DNA of 64,000 nucleotides from the NCBI GenBank assembly GCA_010093515.1, contig MU001683.1, positions 75,262 to 139,261 on the forward strand, read 5' to 3'. This stretch comes from Lineolata rhizophorae (lineage: Eukaryota > Ascomycota > Dothideomycetes > Lineolatales > Lineolataceae). The notes beneath the pieces are model-generated. The model saw only the letters and a list, made by a program, of their open reading frames with translations, was not told where the DNA came from and did no database searches. Positions within the stretch are counted from its first letter, which is position 1. Every line of letters starts with the position of its first letter. The position numbers were made by a program, and so were the translations under genes. Positions 35,836 through 48,200 of the stretch are shown here, in pieces.

Positions 35836-38800
35836 TCAACCCCCCGGCTGCCCGCCCTCCCCCACCCGTCCCCTCGTCCACCTCCGCTCCCTCAGCTTCC
35901 GCAAATTCACGCCCGAATCCAGCCGATACTTCCCCGCCGGCTGCGTCCTCGGCCTCCAGCCCCTGACCACGAACCGGAACTGCCGCGGCTGGGGCAAGCC
36001 CGGCAGGCCGCCCTTGCACCTGTCGCGCGAGATGGGGGCGCCCTCGCGCGCCGCCGCGGCCGCCGCGTCGTCGCACACGCGCAACCATACCGCCACGCGC
36101 GCGATGTCGCCGCCCAGCCGGCGCACGTACTTGAACTGCTCGACGGCGCGCCGCCGCGCCACCGCGTGCCACCGCTCCAGCATGTCTACGACGTCGTAGC
36201 CCGGCGCGGGGGTTTCCTGCCCTTCCCCGGCTCCGCTCCGCGCGCCCCTCTTCTCCAGCCCCCGCCTCATCGTCCCTTTCACCCGCTTCAACTCCCACAC
36301 GAACTCGCGCGAGACGAACATGCTCCCGCGCAGGGCGCCGGGCCGCTCTCCGTCCCCGTCTGCCGCGTCGGCGGCGGCGCCGAGCACCTGCCGCACCGTC
36401 CACGCGACGCCGTGCGGGTCGCGCGCGCGCGCGTACGCCCGCATCAGCACGGCGTACACCTCCGAGGAGAGCGGGCAGAGGCGGGCCCAGGGCGAGTCGT
36501 GCAGGGCGCGCAGCAGGACGACGGCGTCAGCCGCGCGGCCGTGGTTGACCAGCTCCGACGCCGCCGTCACGATGGCGTAGTGCGTCGGGACGCCTAGCTG
36601 GTCTGCGCCGCCGTTGCCGCCGCCGCCGCCCGCCTCGAGCATGTAGTCATAGTAGTCCTGTAGCATGGACTGTAGCTCGGTTAGGGAGAGGTGCTGGGCC
36701 TCGCGCGCCCGCTGGATGGTTAGGATGGGCACGAGCGCGCTGCGACGGATGCCGCGGCGCTCGGCCTCGGCGAGGGTGGCGTGCGTGGAGTCGGCGTCAC
36801 CATTCTTGAGGCTCATGGCCAGTCTAGCCTGAAGAGCGCTGACGGATAATCCGTTGACTCTTGCGTTTATGCCGCCGTTGTCGTCGCCCTCGTCTCCAGT
36901 GGCCCTAGGCTTGGCCTCTTCTGCCGAGGGCGCGTGGTCGAAGTGCTGCGAGTAGATGCGGTCCGCGGCCTCGGAGTCGCGCATGGCGCACGCGATTAGT
37001 AGGTCCGTTATGGCCCTCTGCTTCTGCGGCGAGGACGACGAGGACGGACGCGAACCGACAACCTGCTTGCGTCCTTGCCCGCCGGGGGCGGAGCTGGTCG
37101 TAGTAGCATTGTCGGCAGCAGCAACAACCGTATGGCCCCGCAGCCCGCCGGCCTCGAAACCTGGCGGCGCCGGCGGGCACCTGGCAACGTGCCCGTCCAC
37201 CTTGGCCAGCCTCCTCATGGCGCCCTCCTCCCACAGCGCGCGCAGCTCCTTGCTGCGGACCGCCTTGCGCAGGTCGCGCGCGAGCGCGCGCCGCGTCAGC
37301 AGCGCGAGGTCGCGCGTGTGGAACTCGGCGTCGGGCGTAGCGAGCCAGCCCCAGATGCGGTCGAGCAGCAGGTGCGAGGGCGCGTGGTCGGTGTAGAAGC
37401 GCGTCGCCATGACGAGCACGGAGCGCGCGTCGACGCGCAGCGAGCCGAAGCCGCGCGCCCGCAGGTACCGCACCAGGTTGTAGATGGCCTTGACCTCGCC
37501 GTCGCGCACGAAGGCGTCTAGCATGGCGTCGAGGGCGTACTGGTCAGGCGCGAAGCCTCGGTCAACGGCCCGCTTGGCAAAGAGCACCACCTCACGATAG
37601 CCGTGCTCGGCGCAGAACCGGGGCACTATCCGCCGAGAGAAGGCGTAGCTGGCGGTCTGGCTGAACATGTCGCACGTCTTCATGTGGTCGAGCATGGTCT
37701 TGACGATGGTCCACTTTGGAGCAAGCGACATGGCAGCATCGGCGTGCACCTGCTCCATAAGCGTCACCATGCCACGTCCGGTAGACTTGAAGCCATCGAA
37801 ATGCTTCTCGGCAACGTGTGCAAAGTCGCTAGCAACTTCCGCTCCGTCGGCCGTGAAGGTCGAAAAGTACATGGCGGCAAGGTGGGCGGTTCTTGCCACC
37901 TCCTTGGACCACGTCGTATTAGCCACACTGGTGAAAATGTCCCGAAGCCGATTCACGTGCTGGAATGCCGCCCAGTCTACGCCGACGAGCCTATTCCACC
38001 CTTTGCTCGAGAAGCATTCACCGGCATCTCCACCGCCAGTAACCACAGCCACCAACTCCCTCTGCCACCCCACCCGCCTCACCGCCCCATCCACCACCCC
38101 CCTCCTCAAAACCGCAAAATTCCCCGTCTCCCACGCGCCCCTCAGCAGCCCCATCCCGGGCGCCCGTCCCGCCCTCCTCGCCACCCACTCGTCCAGCCCG
38201 ACCGCCTCGTCGATGACCCGCTGGCGCCGGCTCCGCACGGCCGCCACGACGAGCGCGTCGGCGAGCGCGCCCGCCTCGGCGCCCCAGGCCCGACGGCCCG
38301 CCCGGCCCTGCGCCTCGCGCAGCGCGGAGCGGACGAGCGCCGCGGCGCCGCGGAGCGCGGCCTGGTCGGCCGTCGACGCCACGACGGCGCAGGCGCGCCC
38401 CACGACGGCCGCCATCCATGCCGTGTGCAGACGGCCACAGCGTAGCGCGTCGGGCCAGGGTATGTCGGGCGGGGGCCCGGCGGCTGCGGCGGCTGCAGCC
38501 TTGAAGAGGCGTGTGAAGGCGGCGATGTCAGCGTCGGCGTCGGCGTCGAGCGCCGCGGCGGCGGCTTCGTTCGTGGCGATGGTGGTGCCGAACAGGTCGA
38601 GCGCGGCCGCGGGGCCAGCATGCCGCGCTTCGGCGTCCAGGAGGCGCGGAAACGACGAGTGGAGGTCCGTCGGCGAGAGGGGAGGCCCGGCGTCGAGCAT
38701 CCAGTTCCACAGCGTGCGGGCCTCGGACAAGGCGCCCGTGTCGATTGCCGCGGTCAGCAGAGCGCTCGCGACCGGGTTGCTGCCTGGCCGAGCGCCGGAC

Positions 38801-40401
38801 CGTTGCTGCCTCTCCTCCTCGTGCACGAGCTCGACCCTTTCCTTGGGCTTGAATAACTCAAGAAACACACCCACAGCGTCTCTCACCCCGCTTGCCTTGA
38901 CAAATTCGTCAAATTCCTCCCCAGTCATCGTGTCCTTCTCGGTCCCCAGATCCGCCTCGCTCACTTCCGACCCTTTTATCCGCGGCCGAGCAAATGCCGC
39001 AAACTCCTTCAGACACGCCTCGCGATTTCCGCGCACGCAATGCTGCCGCAACCTCGCGCGTACAGTGTCTTCAAGCGCTCCTTCTTCTTCCTCGCCGCCC
39101 CTGGAAGCCTCGTCCTCGCCTATGCAGCGCTGGTATCGATGCTGATGCTGATGCTGATGCTGATGCTGGCGCTGTGCGGGCTGCTGCTTCGGCAGCGGCA
39201 GCAAATTCATCTCCACGACGTCAGTCCTGACGTGAAAGTCGGGCACGTGCTCGCCAGCCGGCTTGACGGCGCTCGAGACCTGGGCAGTGCTGAGGTGGGC
39301 GAAGGCGCGGCGGCGGGACGATGCGGAGGCGGCCCGGTGGTTGTCGCTGTGCCGACGTGGCGAGGGCGCCGAGAGCGTGACCAAGGTGCGGCGGAACTGG
39401 GCGGTCGACGCGGACGGGCGTGCGGTGGATTCGGAGCGCCGCGGGGCCGAGGATGCGGTCGTCGCCGTCGGCGGAGAAGCATTGACGGTTCGATCGGTCG
39501 CGTCGTCGGCGGGCAGAGCTCGAGAACCGTCTTCCTGCTCGGCGGCAGAGGCGGCGGTGGCCGGCGGATCCGGATCGAGCGCGACCGAGACGTTGCGGAA
39601 GTAGTCCTGGATGTCGATTTTGGTGTCGACCGCGTCGGCGGGGCCGAGGAACCGGCTGCGCCATTCGGGCCGGTGTTGTTGCTGCTTGGCGTAGGCGTCG
39701 GTGAAGAAGCTGGTCGATAGCCTGGTGGCTTTGGGATCGAGCGCGGGCGTGCAGCTGCTCTTGACGCGCGCAGCTGCCGGCGGATCTCCGGATGGAGACT
39801 GCCGAGACGATTCCGCAGTTTTCGCCTCGTGCCGTGGCCTGTCGTTCTTGGAGTGAGGAGTTGGCCGCTGCGCCGCCGCACCATCTCTATTACTGTTACT
39901 ACCACCAGCAGCACCGCCAGCCATACACCTCAGCAGCTCGCCCGTGAAAAAATTCTCCGACAGCTTCTTGCCCACCTTCCTCTCTCCGCCCCTCCTACCA
40001 AGCTCCTTCTCGCCACCCCCTCCGTCCTCGTCCGCCCTCCGCTCCCCCTTCCTCTTCCTCTCCCTCCTCCCCCTCAGATACGCCTCCACCCTCTCCGCAA
40101 TCTCCCCCTCCTCCAGCTCGCCCAGATGCCTCAACACATACACCCAATCCCTTTCCACCGTCCCTCCCGCCGCCCCACCCTGCTGCTGCCCCCGCTGCCC
40201 CCCCACCCACCGCGGATGCGCCTCGAGCGCCCGGCGATTGCGCAGCAGGCGCTCCAGCGCGGCGGCGGCGCGGCGGCGGCGGCGCTCCTCGGCCGCCAGC
40301 AGCGCGCCGCCGGCCGCGGCGCCCAGCCCGCCGTACAGCGCCGCCTCGCGCAGGAAGACCAGCGCGGCGCGCGACGGCGCCGGCAGCGCGCTGCGGCGCA
40401 T
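35836..40401 (-). CDS. Large PPR-type protein, probably mitochondrial
   Basis: A single open frame of 1521 residues with no intron needed. The N-terminus is Arg/Ala-rich without acidic residues (MRRSALPAPSRAALVFLREA), as expected of a mitochondrial targeting peptide. After about 450 residues of low-complexity sequence, the C-terminal two-thirds is alpha-helical with degenerate pentatricopeptide-like units, for example VLFAKRAVDRGFAPDQYALD, AMLDAFVRDGEVKAIYNLV and HYAIVTAASELVNHGRAADA. The tail GLPQPRQFRFVVRGWRP looks conserved. Proteins of this kind bind organellar RNA in transcript processing or translation; the target is unknown. The long alternative frames on the opposite strand are GC-composition artefacts. 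A CAG/CTG tract lies 36 nt upstream of the ATG. The PPR label is from helix-repeat look, not a profile search. Confidence 0.75.
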   Translation of the reverse strand: MRRSALPAPSRAALVFLREAALYGGLGAAAGGALLAAEERRRRRAAAALERLLRNRRALEAHPRWVGGQRGQQQGGAAGGTVERDWVYVLRHLGELEEGEIAERVEAYLRGRRERKRKGERRADEDGGGGEKELGRRGGERKVGKKLSENFFTGELLRCMAGGAAGGSNSNRDGAAAQRPTPHSKNDRPRHEAKTAESSRQSPSGDPPAAARVKSSCTPALDPKATRLSTSFFTDAYAKQQQHRPEWRSRFLGPADAVDTKIDIQDYFRNVSVALDPDPPATAASAAEQEDGSRALPADDATDRTVNASPPTATTASSAPRRSESTARPSASTAQFRRTLVTLSAPSPRRHSDNHRAASASSRRRAFAHLSTAQVSSAVKPAGEHVPDFHVRTDVVEMNLLPLPKQQPAQRQHQHQHQHQHRYQRCIGEDEASRGGEEEEGALEDTVRARLRQHCVRGNREACLKEFAAFARPRIKGSEVSEADLGTEKDTMTGEEFDEFVKASGVRDAVGVFLELFKPKERVELVHEEERQQRSGARPGSNPVASALLTAAIDTGALSEARTLWNWMLDAGPPLSPTDLHSSFPRLLDAEARHAGPAAALDLFGTTIATNEAAAAALDADADADIAAFTRLFKAAAAAAAGPPPDIPWPDALRCGRLHTAWMAAVVGRACAVVASTADQAALRGAAALVRSALREAQGRAGRRAWGAEAGALADALVVAAVRSRRQRVIDEAVGLDEWVARRAGRAPGMGLLRGAWETGNFAVLRRGVVDGAVRRVGWQRELVAVVTGGGDAGECFSSKGWNRLVGVDWAAFQHVNRLRDIFTSVANTTWSKEVARTAHLAAMYFSTFTADGAEVASDFAHVAEKHFDGFKSTGRGMVTLMEQVHADAAMSLAPKWTIVKTMLDHMKTCDMFSQTASYAFSRRIVPRFCAEHGYREVVLFAKRAVDRGFAPDQYALDAMLDAFVRDGEVKAIYNLVRYLRARGFGSLRVDARSVLVMATRFYTDHAPSHLLLDRIWGWLATPDAEFHTRDLALLTRRALARDLRKAVRSKELRALWEEGAMRRLAKVDGHVARCPPAPPGFEAGGLRGHTVVAAADNATTTSSAPGGQGRKQVVGSRPSSSSSPQKQRAITDLLIACAMRDSEAADRIYSQHFDHAPSAEEAKPRATGDEGDDNGGINARVNGLSVSALQARLAMSLKNGDADSTHATLAEAERRGIRRSALVPILTIQRAREAQHLSLTELQSMLQDYYDYMLEAGGGGGNGGADQLGVPTHYAIVTAASELVNHGRAADAVVLLRALHDSPWARLCPLSSEVYAVLMRAYARARDPHGVAWTVRQVLGAAADAADGDGERPGALRGSMFVSREFVWELKRVKGTMRRGLEKRGARSGAGEGQETPAPGYDVVDMLERWHAVARRRAVEQFKYVRRLGGDIARVAVWLRVCDDAAAAAAREGAPISRDRCKGGLPGLPQPRQFRFVVRGWRPRTQPAGKYRLDSGVNLRKLRERRWTRGRVGEGGQPGG

Positions 40402-40435
40402 TGCGGGGCTGTCGGGCCGGGCTTGCCTGGTGCGC

Positions 40436-40437
<2 letters not shown>

Positions 40438-40478
<41 letters not shown>

Positions 40479-40497
40479 AATGCTGCTGCTGCTGCTG
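40438..40497. repeat. CTG/CAG trinucleotide repeat
   Basis: About 13 CTG units, then CTA and ATG, then five more CTG units. On the strand of the PPR-type gene this is CAG, ending some 36 nt before the start codon, so it lies in its leader or core promoter. Confidence 0.9.
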
Positions 40498-41515
40498 GGG
40501 TTCGAGGCGGAGGCTGGGTGGTGCGACTTTGGCCCCTCCGAGGGAAGGGGGGTATTGGCGGGGCGCGGGCGTTACGGAGGGTCGGGCTGGGGCATCAAGA
40601 ATGGTGGGGTTTTGAACGCGGTTGAGGATGAGGAAGGGGGTCGTCCGGGAGATGTGTTGCGGCGCAATCGTATGCCTGATTGGATCGGGATGATGGATGA
40701 TGGGCTTGGTGGCAGTGGTCGGTGGTGGGTTTGAAAGCTGCTGAGGATCCGTGCGCCGGAGGTTCGGCGCCGGGGGACGGGAGAGCTCAGGCTACCCGGG
40801 CTTGGCGCGGATTTCTCTGGGTGGGGGAGAAGCGGTACGCTGCGCCGGGTGAGGTTTAATTCGCTCCAATGCGTTTTAAATTTTTGATTTATTTTCGTCT
40901 ACGGCCATTTGGGGCAATGGACTCGATCCTGTTAAACTCCATCCGCGTCTTCCAAAGTCCCCGGGGGGGTGTACGTAGCACGCAGTAGGCATGTGGCATG
41001 GACAAGCACGTGACCGCGCACACGGTAGGCGCGAGACCAGGATGTGGCGGCAGCAACAACAAACACAATTTCGCAGGCGCCGGCGCGGCCAATAACCGGC
41101 GCGGCCACTTGGTCGACACGGGTCCGCAAGCGCGCATGCGTGCACGGGGCGCCTGGTACGTGTGCAGCATAAACATAAACACCGCCAAAGATGTACGTAG
41201 TACGTAGTACGTACCAGGTAGAAACAGGAGGGGTCCGTCATGGAATCTTAGTACGAGGGCGCTCCGAGGGCTCCCATCTTCCTTTTCGGTTGTGAGAGAG
41301 AGAAAGGAAAAGGAAAGAAAAGAAAAGGGAAAGTAACGCTAGTTGTTTGACCGACTTGCTTGCTTAACTTTACTTCGTTCTTACCTTCCGGCCCGTCGCT
41401 CTGTGGGCCGTTTCTTTCCCTTTTGCGGTTTGCATGCTGGGCCGGCGCATGATGCGCTGTTGATCTCCGCCTTCCGCGTCCCCCTCCCCTCTTTTTCGGC
41501 CCACGCGTGCCAACT

Positions 41516-41549
41516 CCACCACCACCACCACCACCACCACCACCACCAA
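41516..41549. repeat. CCA trinucleotide repeat
   Basis: About eleven CCA units in non-coding DNA 1.3 kb upstream of apsA. A short open frame reads it as poly-His or poly-Pro, but that frame has no other support. Confidence 0.8.
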
Positions 41550-41758
41550 CTGGCCCTCCCCTCCATCTATCCATCCATCCCGTCTGGAAAGACGGGCTGC
41601 CAGACCACCGCCCACCGGGTCCGGGTTTGCTCTCCCTCGGCCACGCGTCTGCACGTCTCGGGGGGCGCCCTGCCGGGAGCACGTTGCCGATCCCTCCTCA
41701 CCCTCGCGGCGGCTGCGAGTTGTCAGGAGCGCACTGCCCGGGCCCAGAGAACGAACAG

Positions 41759-41783
41759 CTACTACGTGCGCGCTACGTAGTAG
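41759..41783. repeat. Inverted repeat with 9-bp arms
   Basis: CTACTACGT (41759-41767) and ACGTAGTAG (41775-41783) are perfect reverse complements separated by 7 nt. It lies about 1 kb upstream of apsA and could be a dimeric factor site or a cruciform; no function is shown. Confidence 0.6.
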
Positions 41784-42815
41784 TGCATACGCAGGCTCCG
41801 GACGAGAGGGGCTCCCGCCTGGGAGGCCGACGCGGCGAACCACGGCGACGGAGGGGCCGCGGCGTGCGGCCGACGCGCGCTAGCCGAGCGCTGCCGCGGC
41901 GGTGCGTGGGCGAGGGGGTGAAGGAGACGACTGTTTGGCCCGGCGAGGTGAGTGCTTGGTTGGCGTGGTGTTGCGGCGGTGCGTGGTGGGGGTGAGCGGG
42001 CCGGACTCGAGGCCTTGGGCCGAGCAAGCGACTCGGCGCCGACCTCCCCCGTCCCTCGTCCCTCGTCGCTCGTCCCTCGTCGCCATTTTCGTCGTCGCCC
42101 TGGGCCCAAAACAACAAAGCCGCCGGGCGCTCCCCGAGCACACAAATCGCGCGCCACGCCCTGCTTTTCTTGCCCTGGCACCCCCCCTGGCTGCATTCCG
42201 CTCGTTTTGCTCCCGCCCTCGCCTAACGCAACCCCGGACAGGCGCGCCCTTTTGTCCTGCCGGCGCGTCGTCGCACATCACGCCCTCCCCATTTCCGACG
42301 AGGGAGCCAAAGCAAAACTAGAGGAACAAGATCTGACTAGGAGTCGTATACCGCCAAAGTGGACCTCTGACGCGCCGCGGCTGCCGACCCGCCGCGCATC
42401 ATTCGCAGCCGCCGACGTCGAATCGATCGCCGGCTGCTCCGCCAATCCGCCGCGCTTCGCGCTCGACCACAAACACCCTCCCGCCTCCCATCGGTCTTTT
42501 TCCTTCCCCAGACAACCATCGCCGCCAGGGCCTGTTCACCTCTGCCTTCGTTTGTTTCCTTCGCCTGCCTCATACTACTTGCTACTTGACGGCGGGCCCT
42601 GCGCCGGCAAGCCCCTCCGACTCCTGCAATCGCTTGGCCGCCACGCCCGCGAGGACCAGCGCGCGAACCCCGTCGCCGGGCTTGGCACCGGCCGCCTCAA
42701 CTTCCGACTTCCCAACACGCGACCCCTCGACCGCGCGCCACCTGCATCCGAACCGCTCGTTTCTACGGCGCGTTAATGGCCTCGTAGGCAGCGGCGAACG
42801 CAGACGCAGCTAGTC

Positions 42816-45176
42816 ATGGCGACCACGGCAGCAGCGACGAACCTACCGCCTCCGAGCGGCGGCGGCGGCGGCGGCGGTGCGCCCACCAGTGGCCTCGACG
42901 ACCCCTTCCTCACCGCCCCCTCGTCCTCCACCCCCTCCGACCCGCACGCGCGCTCGACCTCGCCCATCGGCGACAACATCTCGTTCCCGCCGCCACAGCA
43001 ACAGCAGCAGCAACAACAGCAACTCCAACATCAACAACATCAACAACAACAACATGCCCGCACGCGCTACTCGGCCCTCGACGCGAGCTCGCTGTCGGCC
43101 TCGCTCTTCGCGGCCGGCTCCTCGCCCGCGCAGACGCGCCGCGCCCTCGAGGCCCACCTCGCCGAGACGGAGCGCCGCCTGCACGAGGCGTCGCGGCTCG
43201 GCACCGTGCTGGTCGACCAGCGTCGCCAGCTGGGCGACCGCTTGCGCGACCTCGAGCAGCTGCGCGCCGAACCCGTGGCCGCCAACGGCGAGGCTGCCAC
43301 CGCCGCCGATGACGACGACAACGGCGATGCCGACGACGCCGGAGCCGGGACCGGGGCCGGGGATCGAGGCGCCGAGGCCATCGGCCCCGAGCTCCGCCAG
43401 AAACTGGTCGACCTGGAGCGCGAGGTCAACGAGGTCGGGCGCGAGACGGCGCGCGCGTTCCTGCCCAAGTCGCGGGTGCCCAGCGGCGAGTCGGCCGCGG
43501 GCGGCGGCGGCGGCGGCGGGTCGGACGCCGAGGCGGCGCCAACGTCCGTCTTCGAGCGCCAGGCGGCGCACTCGCCGTCCAAGGTCAGCGTGCCGAGCCG
43601 CAGGCAGCGCAACCAGCAGCCGAGCCGCGTGCAGGACATCAAGCTGGCGACGGAGATCAGCAGCTCGCTGCTGGCGCAGATACGCGAGCTGCAGGCGGTG
43701 CTGGCGGACAAGGACGAGGCGCTGCGGCGCGCCAACCTGCACGGCTCGCAGCTCGAGGTGGAGGTCCAGGGGTTCGCGCAGCGCCTCCGCGCCCTCGACG
43801 AGAGCGAGCAGCGGTACAAGGACGAGAACTGGAGCCTCGAGACGCAGGTGCACGACCTGCTCGCGGCCCAGAAGGAGGCGGCCGACAAGGAGACGCGGCT
43901 TGCGCAGGCGCTCGGCGCCGCCAAGGCGGGCAAGGCCGCCCTCGAGCGCGACTTCGAGGAGCTCAGGCAGGCCCACGGCAGGCTCGGCGACGACCACGCC
44001 GCCGCCAAGAAGCACCACGAGGCCGAGGCCAACGGCCTGCGCCGCAGCGTCGCCTTCGCCGACGCCGAGCGCGGCGCCCTCCAGCGCAAGATCGAGGAGC
44101 TGGGCGCGCAGAACGCCGAGCTCGCCCGGGCCGTGGCCTACCGGCTGCGGCAGGACGAGGCGGGCGCGGGCGCGGGCGGCGCCGGCCAGTCGGACTCGGA
44201 CGCGGCCGACGACGGCCGGGCGACGCCCGAGCACAGCCCGCCGCCGAGCCCGAGCAAGCAGGGCGCGACGCCGGCGCGCCACGGCGCGCTCGAGACGGAG
44301 ACGCTCAAGTCGAGCCTGCACCACGCCCACCGCATGATCCAGAACCTCAAGAACAACATCCACCGCGAGAAGACGGAGAAGCTCGAGCTGAAGCGCATGC
44401 TGCAGGACGCGCGGGACGAGCTCGAGCTGCGGCGAGGGGGGGACCTCGTCGGCGCCGGCGGCCCGGCCGGCTCCGCCGGCAGGAAGCGGCGCTCCCACAC
44501 CTTCGCCAAGGACGAGCGCGACAAGGGCCAGGCGGGCAAGCGGGCTGACCGCCTCGGCGCGGCGAGAGAGGGCCGCGACGAGGTCGTCCTGATGGACGAC
44601 GAGCCGGACTGGGAGGACCACGACGGCGAGGAGAGCCCGAGCCGCGCCGCGGCGGCGGGGCGTCCGCGCGGCCGGGCCGGCCCCCCCTTGCGCGCCATCA
44701 CCGCCAACACCAACGCAACCATCACCACCACCACCGCTGCTGCCGGTGGCGCGGCCACCGACTCGGCGGATACGTCGAACGAGGCGTTCGAGACGGCGAC
44801 GGAGCACTCGGACGCGGCGTTCGAGACGGCCAACGAGCGCGAGCGCGACGGCGGCACCGCGACCGAAACGGAGGCGTTCCAGACGGGCGCCGAGACGCTC
44901 GACGGCGACGACGACGCCACCGCCGCCGACGATGACACCAGCAGCGGCGATCTGACGGAGACGGAGAGCGCAGCCGCCCCCGGCGGGCCCGCGACGTCGC
45001 GCCGCGCCGCCCCCGCCGCCGCCATCGGCCGCCACCCGCGCGACCGCAGCTCGTTCCAGAGCACCGCCAGCACCTCGGCCGACGAGCCGCTGTTCGGCGC
45101 CGGCGAGGACGACGCCGGCGACGCGGGCGACAGCGCGCGCACGCCCGTCCGCACCGCTCATCCGCGGTACCGGCTG

Positions 45177-45221
<45 letters not shown>

Positions 45222-48200
45222 CGGCGCCGCAGCGGCAGCGGGACGCCCGGCTCGTCGGCGCGCCGTGAGCGAGCGGCGCGGTCCACGCCCGGCGGCGCGG
45301 CCCACGGCGACGCCCTGGGAAGCAGTCCGGTCACGGCGACGCGCGACTCGCCGGCTAGCTCGGTCGGGGCCGGGGCGGGCGCGGGGAGCAGCCGGAACAC
45401 GCCTGCTGCGGGGGCGGGGCCGGGAGGAGGCGCGCAGGCGCGGTCGCTGTTCGCGGAGCTGGGCAATTTGTCTGGGGATGAGGATGACGAGGACGAGGAC
45501 GAGGGCGCGGACGAGGAGGTGGAGGACGAGGCGGGGAGCGAGGCGGCCGGGCCGGGGACGCCGCGGAGCGGGCCGGGGTCGGGCGCGCTGTTGTCGCCCC
45601 GGGAGCGGTTCGGGAAGAGCGTGTCGCCGGCGTCGCCGCTGGGGCGGTTCTCGAGGGGGGCGAGCGCGGAGCGGAGCGCGGAGAGGAGCGAGAGGAAGAG
45701 GAGGGGCTTGGTGATGGTGGAGGCGGGGGTGATGACGGAGCCGTGGGTGCCGGAGGGGGCTGGGGTGGGCCTGAGGGAGGGCGCCGAGTCGGCGTCGCCC
45801 ATGTCGGATGTCACTACGGTTGGGTTGGATGGGCGGGCTGGTGCGGCGGAGAGCCCGGTTGCGCGGGAGGCCGTGGGAGATGAGCGAGAGGTTGCTACTG
45901 ATGCTACCGCTACTTCTGCCACCACTGCCGCCGCTGCCGCCGCTGCCGCTCCTCCTCCGCCGAAACTAGACTTCTCCACCATTGCCGAAATGAACGTGGA
46001 GCCCACCGAGACGGACGACGCGTCCACGCTCGACCAGTTCCCTGTCCCGCCGCTGCACTTCTCGGCCATCTCGTCGCAGCACGTCACGCCGGTCCACACA
46101 CCCAAGGCGCAGAAGGCGGCGCTGCCACAGTCGTCATCGCCGTCACCGCCGTCGTCACCGCCAGCAACAGTGGCAGCTACGCAACAGGAGCCGCAACCCG
46201 TCCTTGCGTTCTCGGGCATCGCTGCGCAGGATATGGAGCCGCATGATCACATGCCTGCGGCGGAACAGCAGCACCGACAACCACTGCCACCGCCACCGAT
46301 GTCCTTCTCGACGATCTCGAGCGAGGCTATCGAGCCGGTCGAGCCGCCGCCCGCCCTCGTTCCTGCGGCTGCGGCAGAAACTCCGTCGCGGCCGCCAACG
46401 GCCCGTCGCGCCTCGAGGCCCGAAGCCGAGGCCTCGGCGGCGCAGGACACGACGCCCAAGTCGCGCCGCGGCTTCTTCAGCTCGGTGCTAGGTCTGGGGG
46501 GCCATCGGGCGTCGCAGGACACTGGGCCGGTCATCGCCGAGGACGAGACGAGCCAGCCGCCGAAGGCAGCGCATGCTGACGCGGAGAACGATGTGACGGA
46601 CAGGGAGGATGGCGGGCGTGTGCCGTTTAGGCCGGTGGACACGAATGCGGGCGTTGCGGCCGTGCCAATGGGCAAAGAAGAGTCTGGCTCGAAGGAAATG
46701 CTCGACGCGGCGGCCAAGCGCGCGGCCGTGTCGGACGAGGGCACGCAGACGCTCATGTCGGGCGCCGAGATGGAGCGGCTCATCAAGTCCAAGACGCCGC
46801 TGCCGCCGCTGCCGCTCGCCACGACGCCGGGCCGGCCGTCCAGCTCGTCGCCGTCCCGATCGCCGACCCGGCCCTTGTCGCCCGGCAGCCCCAAGAGGCC
46901 TGGTTCGGCCGGGGCGGCCCGCAGGCCTGGAAGCGCGGGCAGCGCCCGGAGCGGCAGGGCGGCATCGCCGCCGCCGCTGCCGCCCGATCATAAGCAGGTC
47001 ATTGCCGCGGCGGCACAGAAGGTGGGCGTCGCGCCTGCGCTGGCTATGGCGCAGGCCCAGCCGCAACAGCAACAGCAACAGCCACAGCAGCAGCCACAGC
47101 AGCCACAGATCCAAGAGCCGGAGCCGCAGCCGCAGCCGCAGCGAGGGGCCATGGGCCCGCCCACGATGCCGGCGTCGGCGTACAAGACGCCCCAGATCCA
47201 GCGGCCGCGCACGCCGAGCGGCGGTATCGCCATCGTGCAGAGCCCCAAGGGCAGCGTGACGCCGCGGCCGCGGGCCGGCACGGCCAACACGGCGCGCAGC
47301 GAGGTGTCGACGCCCATAACGCGGCGGTCGTCGGTGTCGTCGTTCGCGTCGGAGCTGGACCACCGGTTCAACATCGGGCACAACGCGCTAGCGCCGACGG
47401 GGTACGACGGCGGGCCCTCGACGGACCCGCGCATGATCCAGGCCATCACGCAGACCATGATCGGCGAGTTCCTGTGGAAGTACACGCGTCGGGCCGGCGG
47501 CCGCGGCGAGATGTCGGAGAACCGCCATCGCCGCTTCTTCTGGGTGCACCCGTACACGCGCACGCTGTACTGGAGCGAGCAGGACCCGAGCACGGCGGGG
47601 CGGGCCCAGCTCAAGGCCAAGTCGGTCGCCATCGAGGCCGTGCGCGTCATCACCGACGACAATCCGATGCCGCCGGGCTTGCACAGAAAGAGCCTCGTGG
47701 TCGTCACGCCGGGTCGCTCCGTCAAGTTCACCGCCACCACCGGCCAGCGCCACGAGACGTGGTTCAACGCGCTGTCGTACCTGCTACTGCGAACGTCGTC
47801 GGCGGCCGGCGAGTCGGACGCGGACCTGACGGAGGGGGGTGGCGGCCCGCAGTCTGCCACCATCACCACCGCGACCATGGCGGCGCACGCCCCCAGCGCC
47901 GCCGGTGCCGGTGCCGGCGCCGCAAATGCCGCCAACGCCAACAACATCACCGCCGCCGACGTCGACGAGTTCAACCCGCAGGCCTACCCCCGCTCCGCAT
48001 CCCGCAACACGGGCCGCTCGCGCGCGTCCCTCTCGTCGTACAACTCGCGCACCACGCGCACCGAGTCGCCGTACCGGATCCCGACGCTGGCGCCGACGCC
48101 GCGCCGGGGGGAGTCGTACCAGTCGGGCGGGGGAGCGGCGTCGGCGCCGCCGCCGGCCGCTGCGGCGATGACGACGACGACGACGACGCCGACGACGACG

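Larger units (their letters stand above)
40402..42815. other. Divergent promoter region between the PPR-type gene and apsA
   Basis: These 2.4 kb hold both promoters. They contain the CTG tract (40438-40497), three TACGTA words in 7-nt register at 41194-41213, a CCA tract (41516-41549) and a 9-bp inverted repeat (41759-41783). The last 1 kb before 42816 is GC-rich, with pyrimidine-rich patches, and probably includes the apsA leader. I see no separate gene. Confidence 0.55.

Noticed and set aside
42843-45305. 820-codon open frame antisense to apsA
   Set aside because: It is a composition artefact: GC-rich codons of the sense frame remove stops on the other strand. The product is Arg/Ala/Leu/Gly-rich with no domain, while the sense strand has a clear ApsA/Num1 product.
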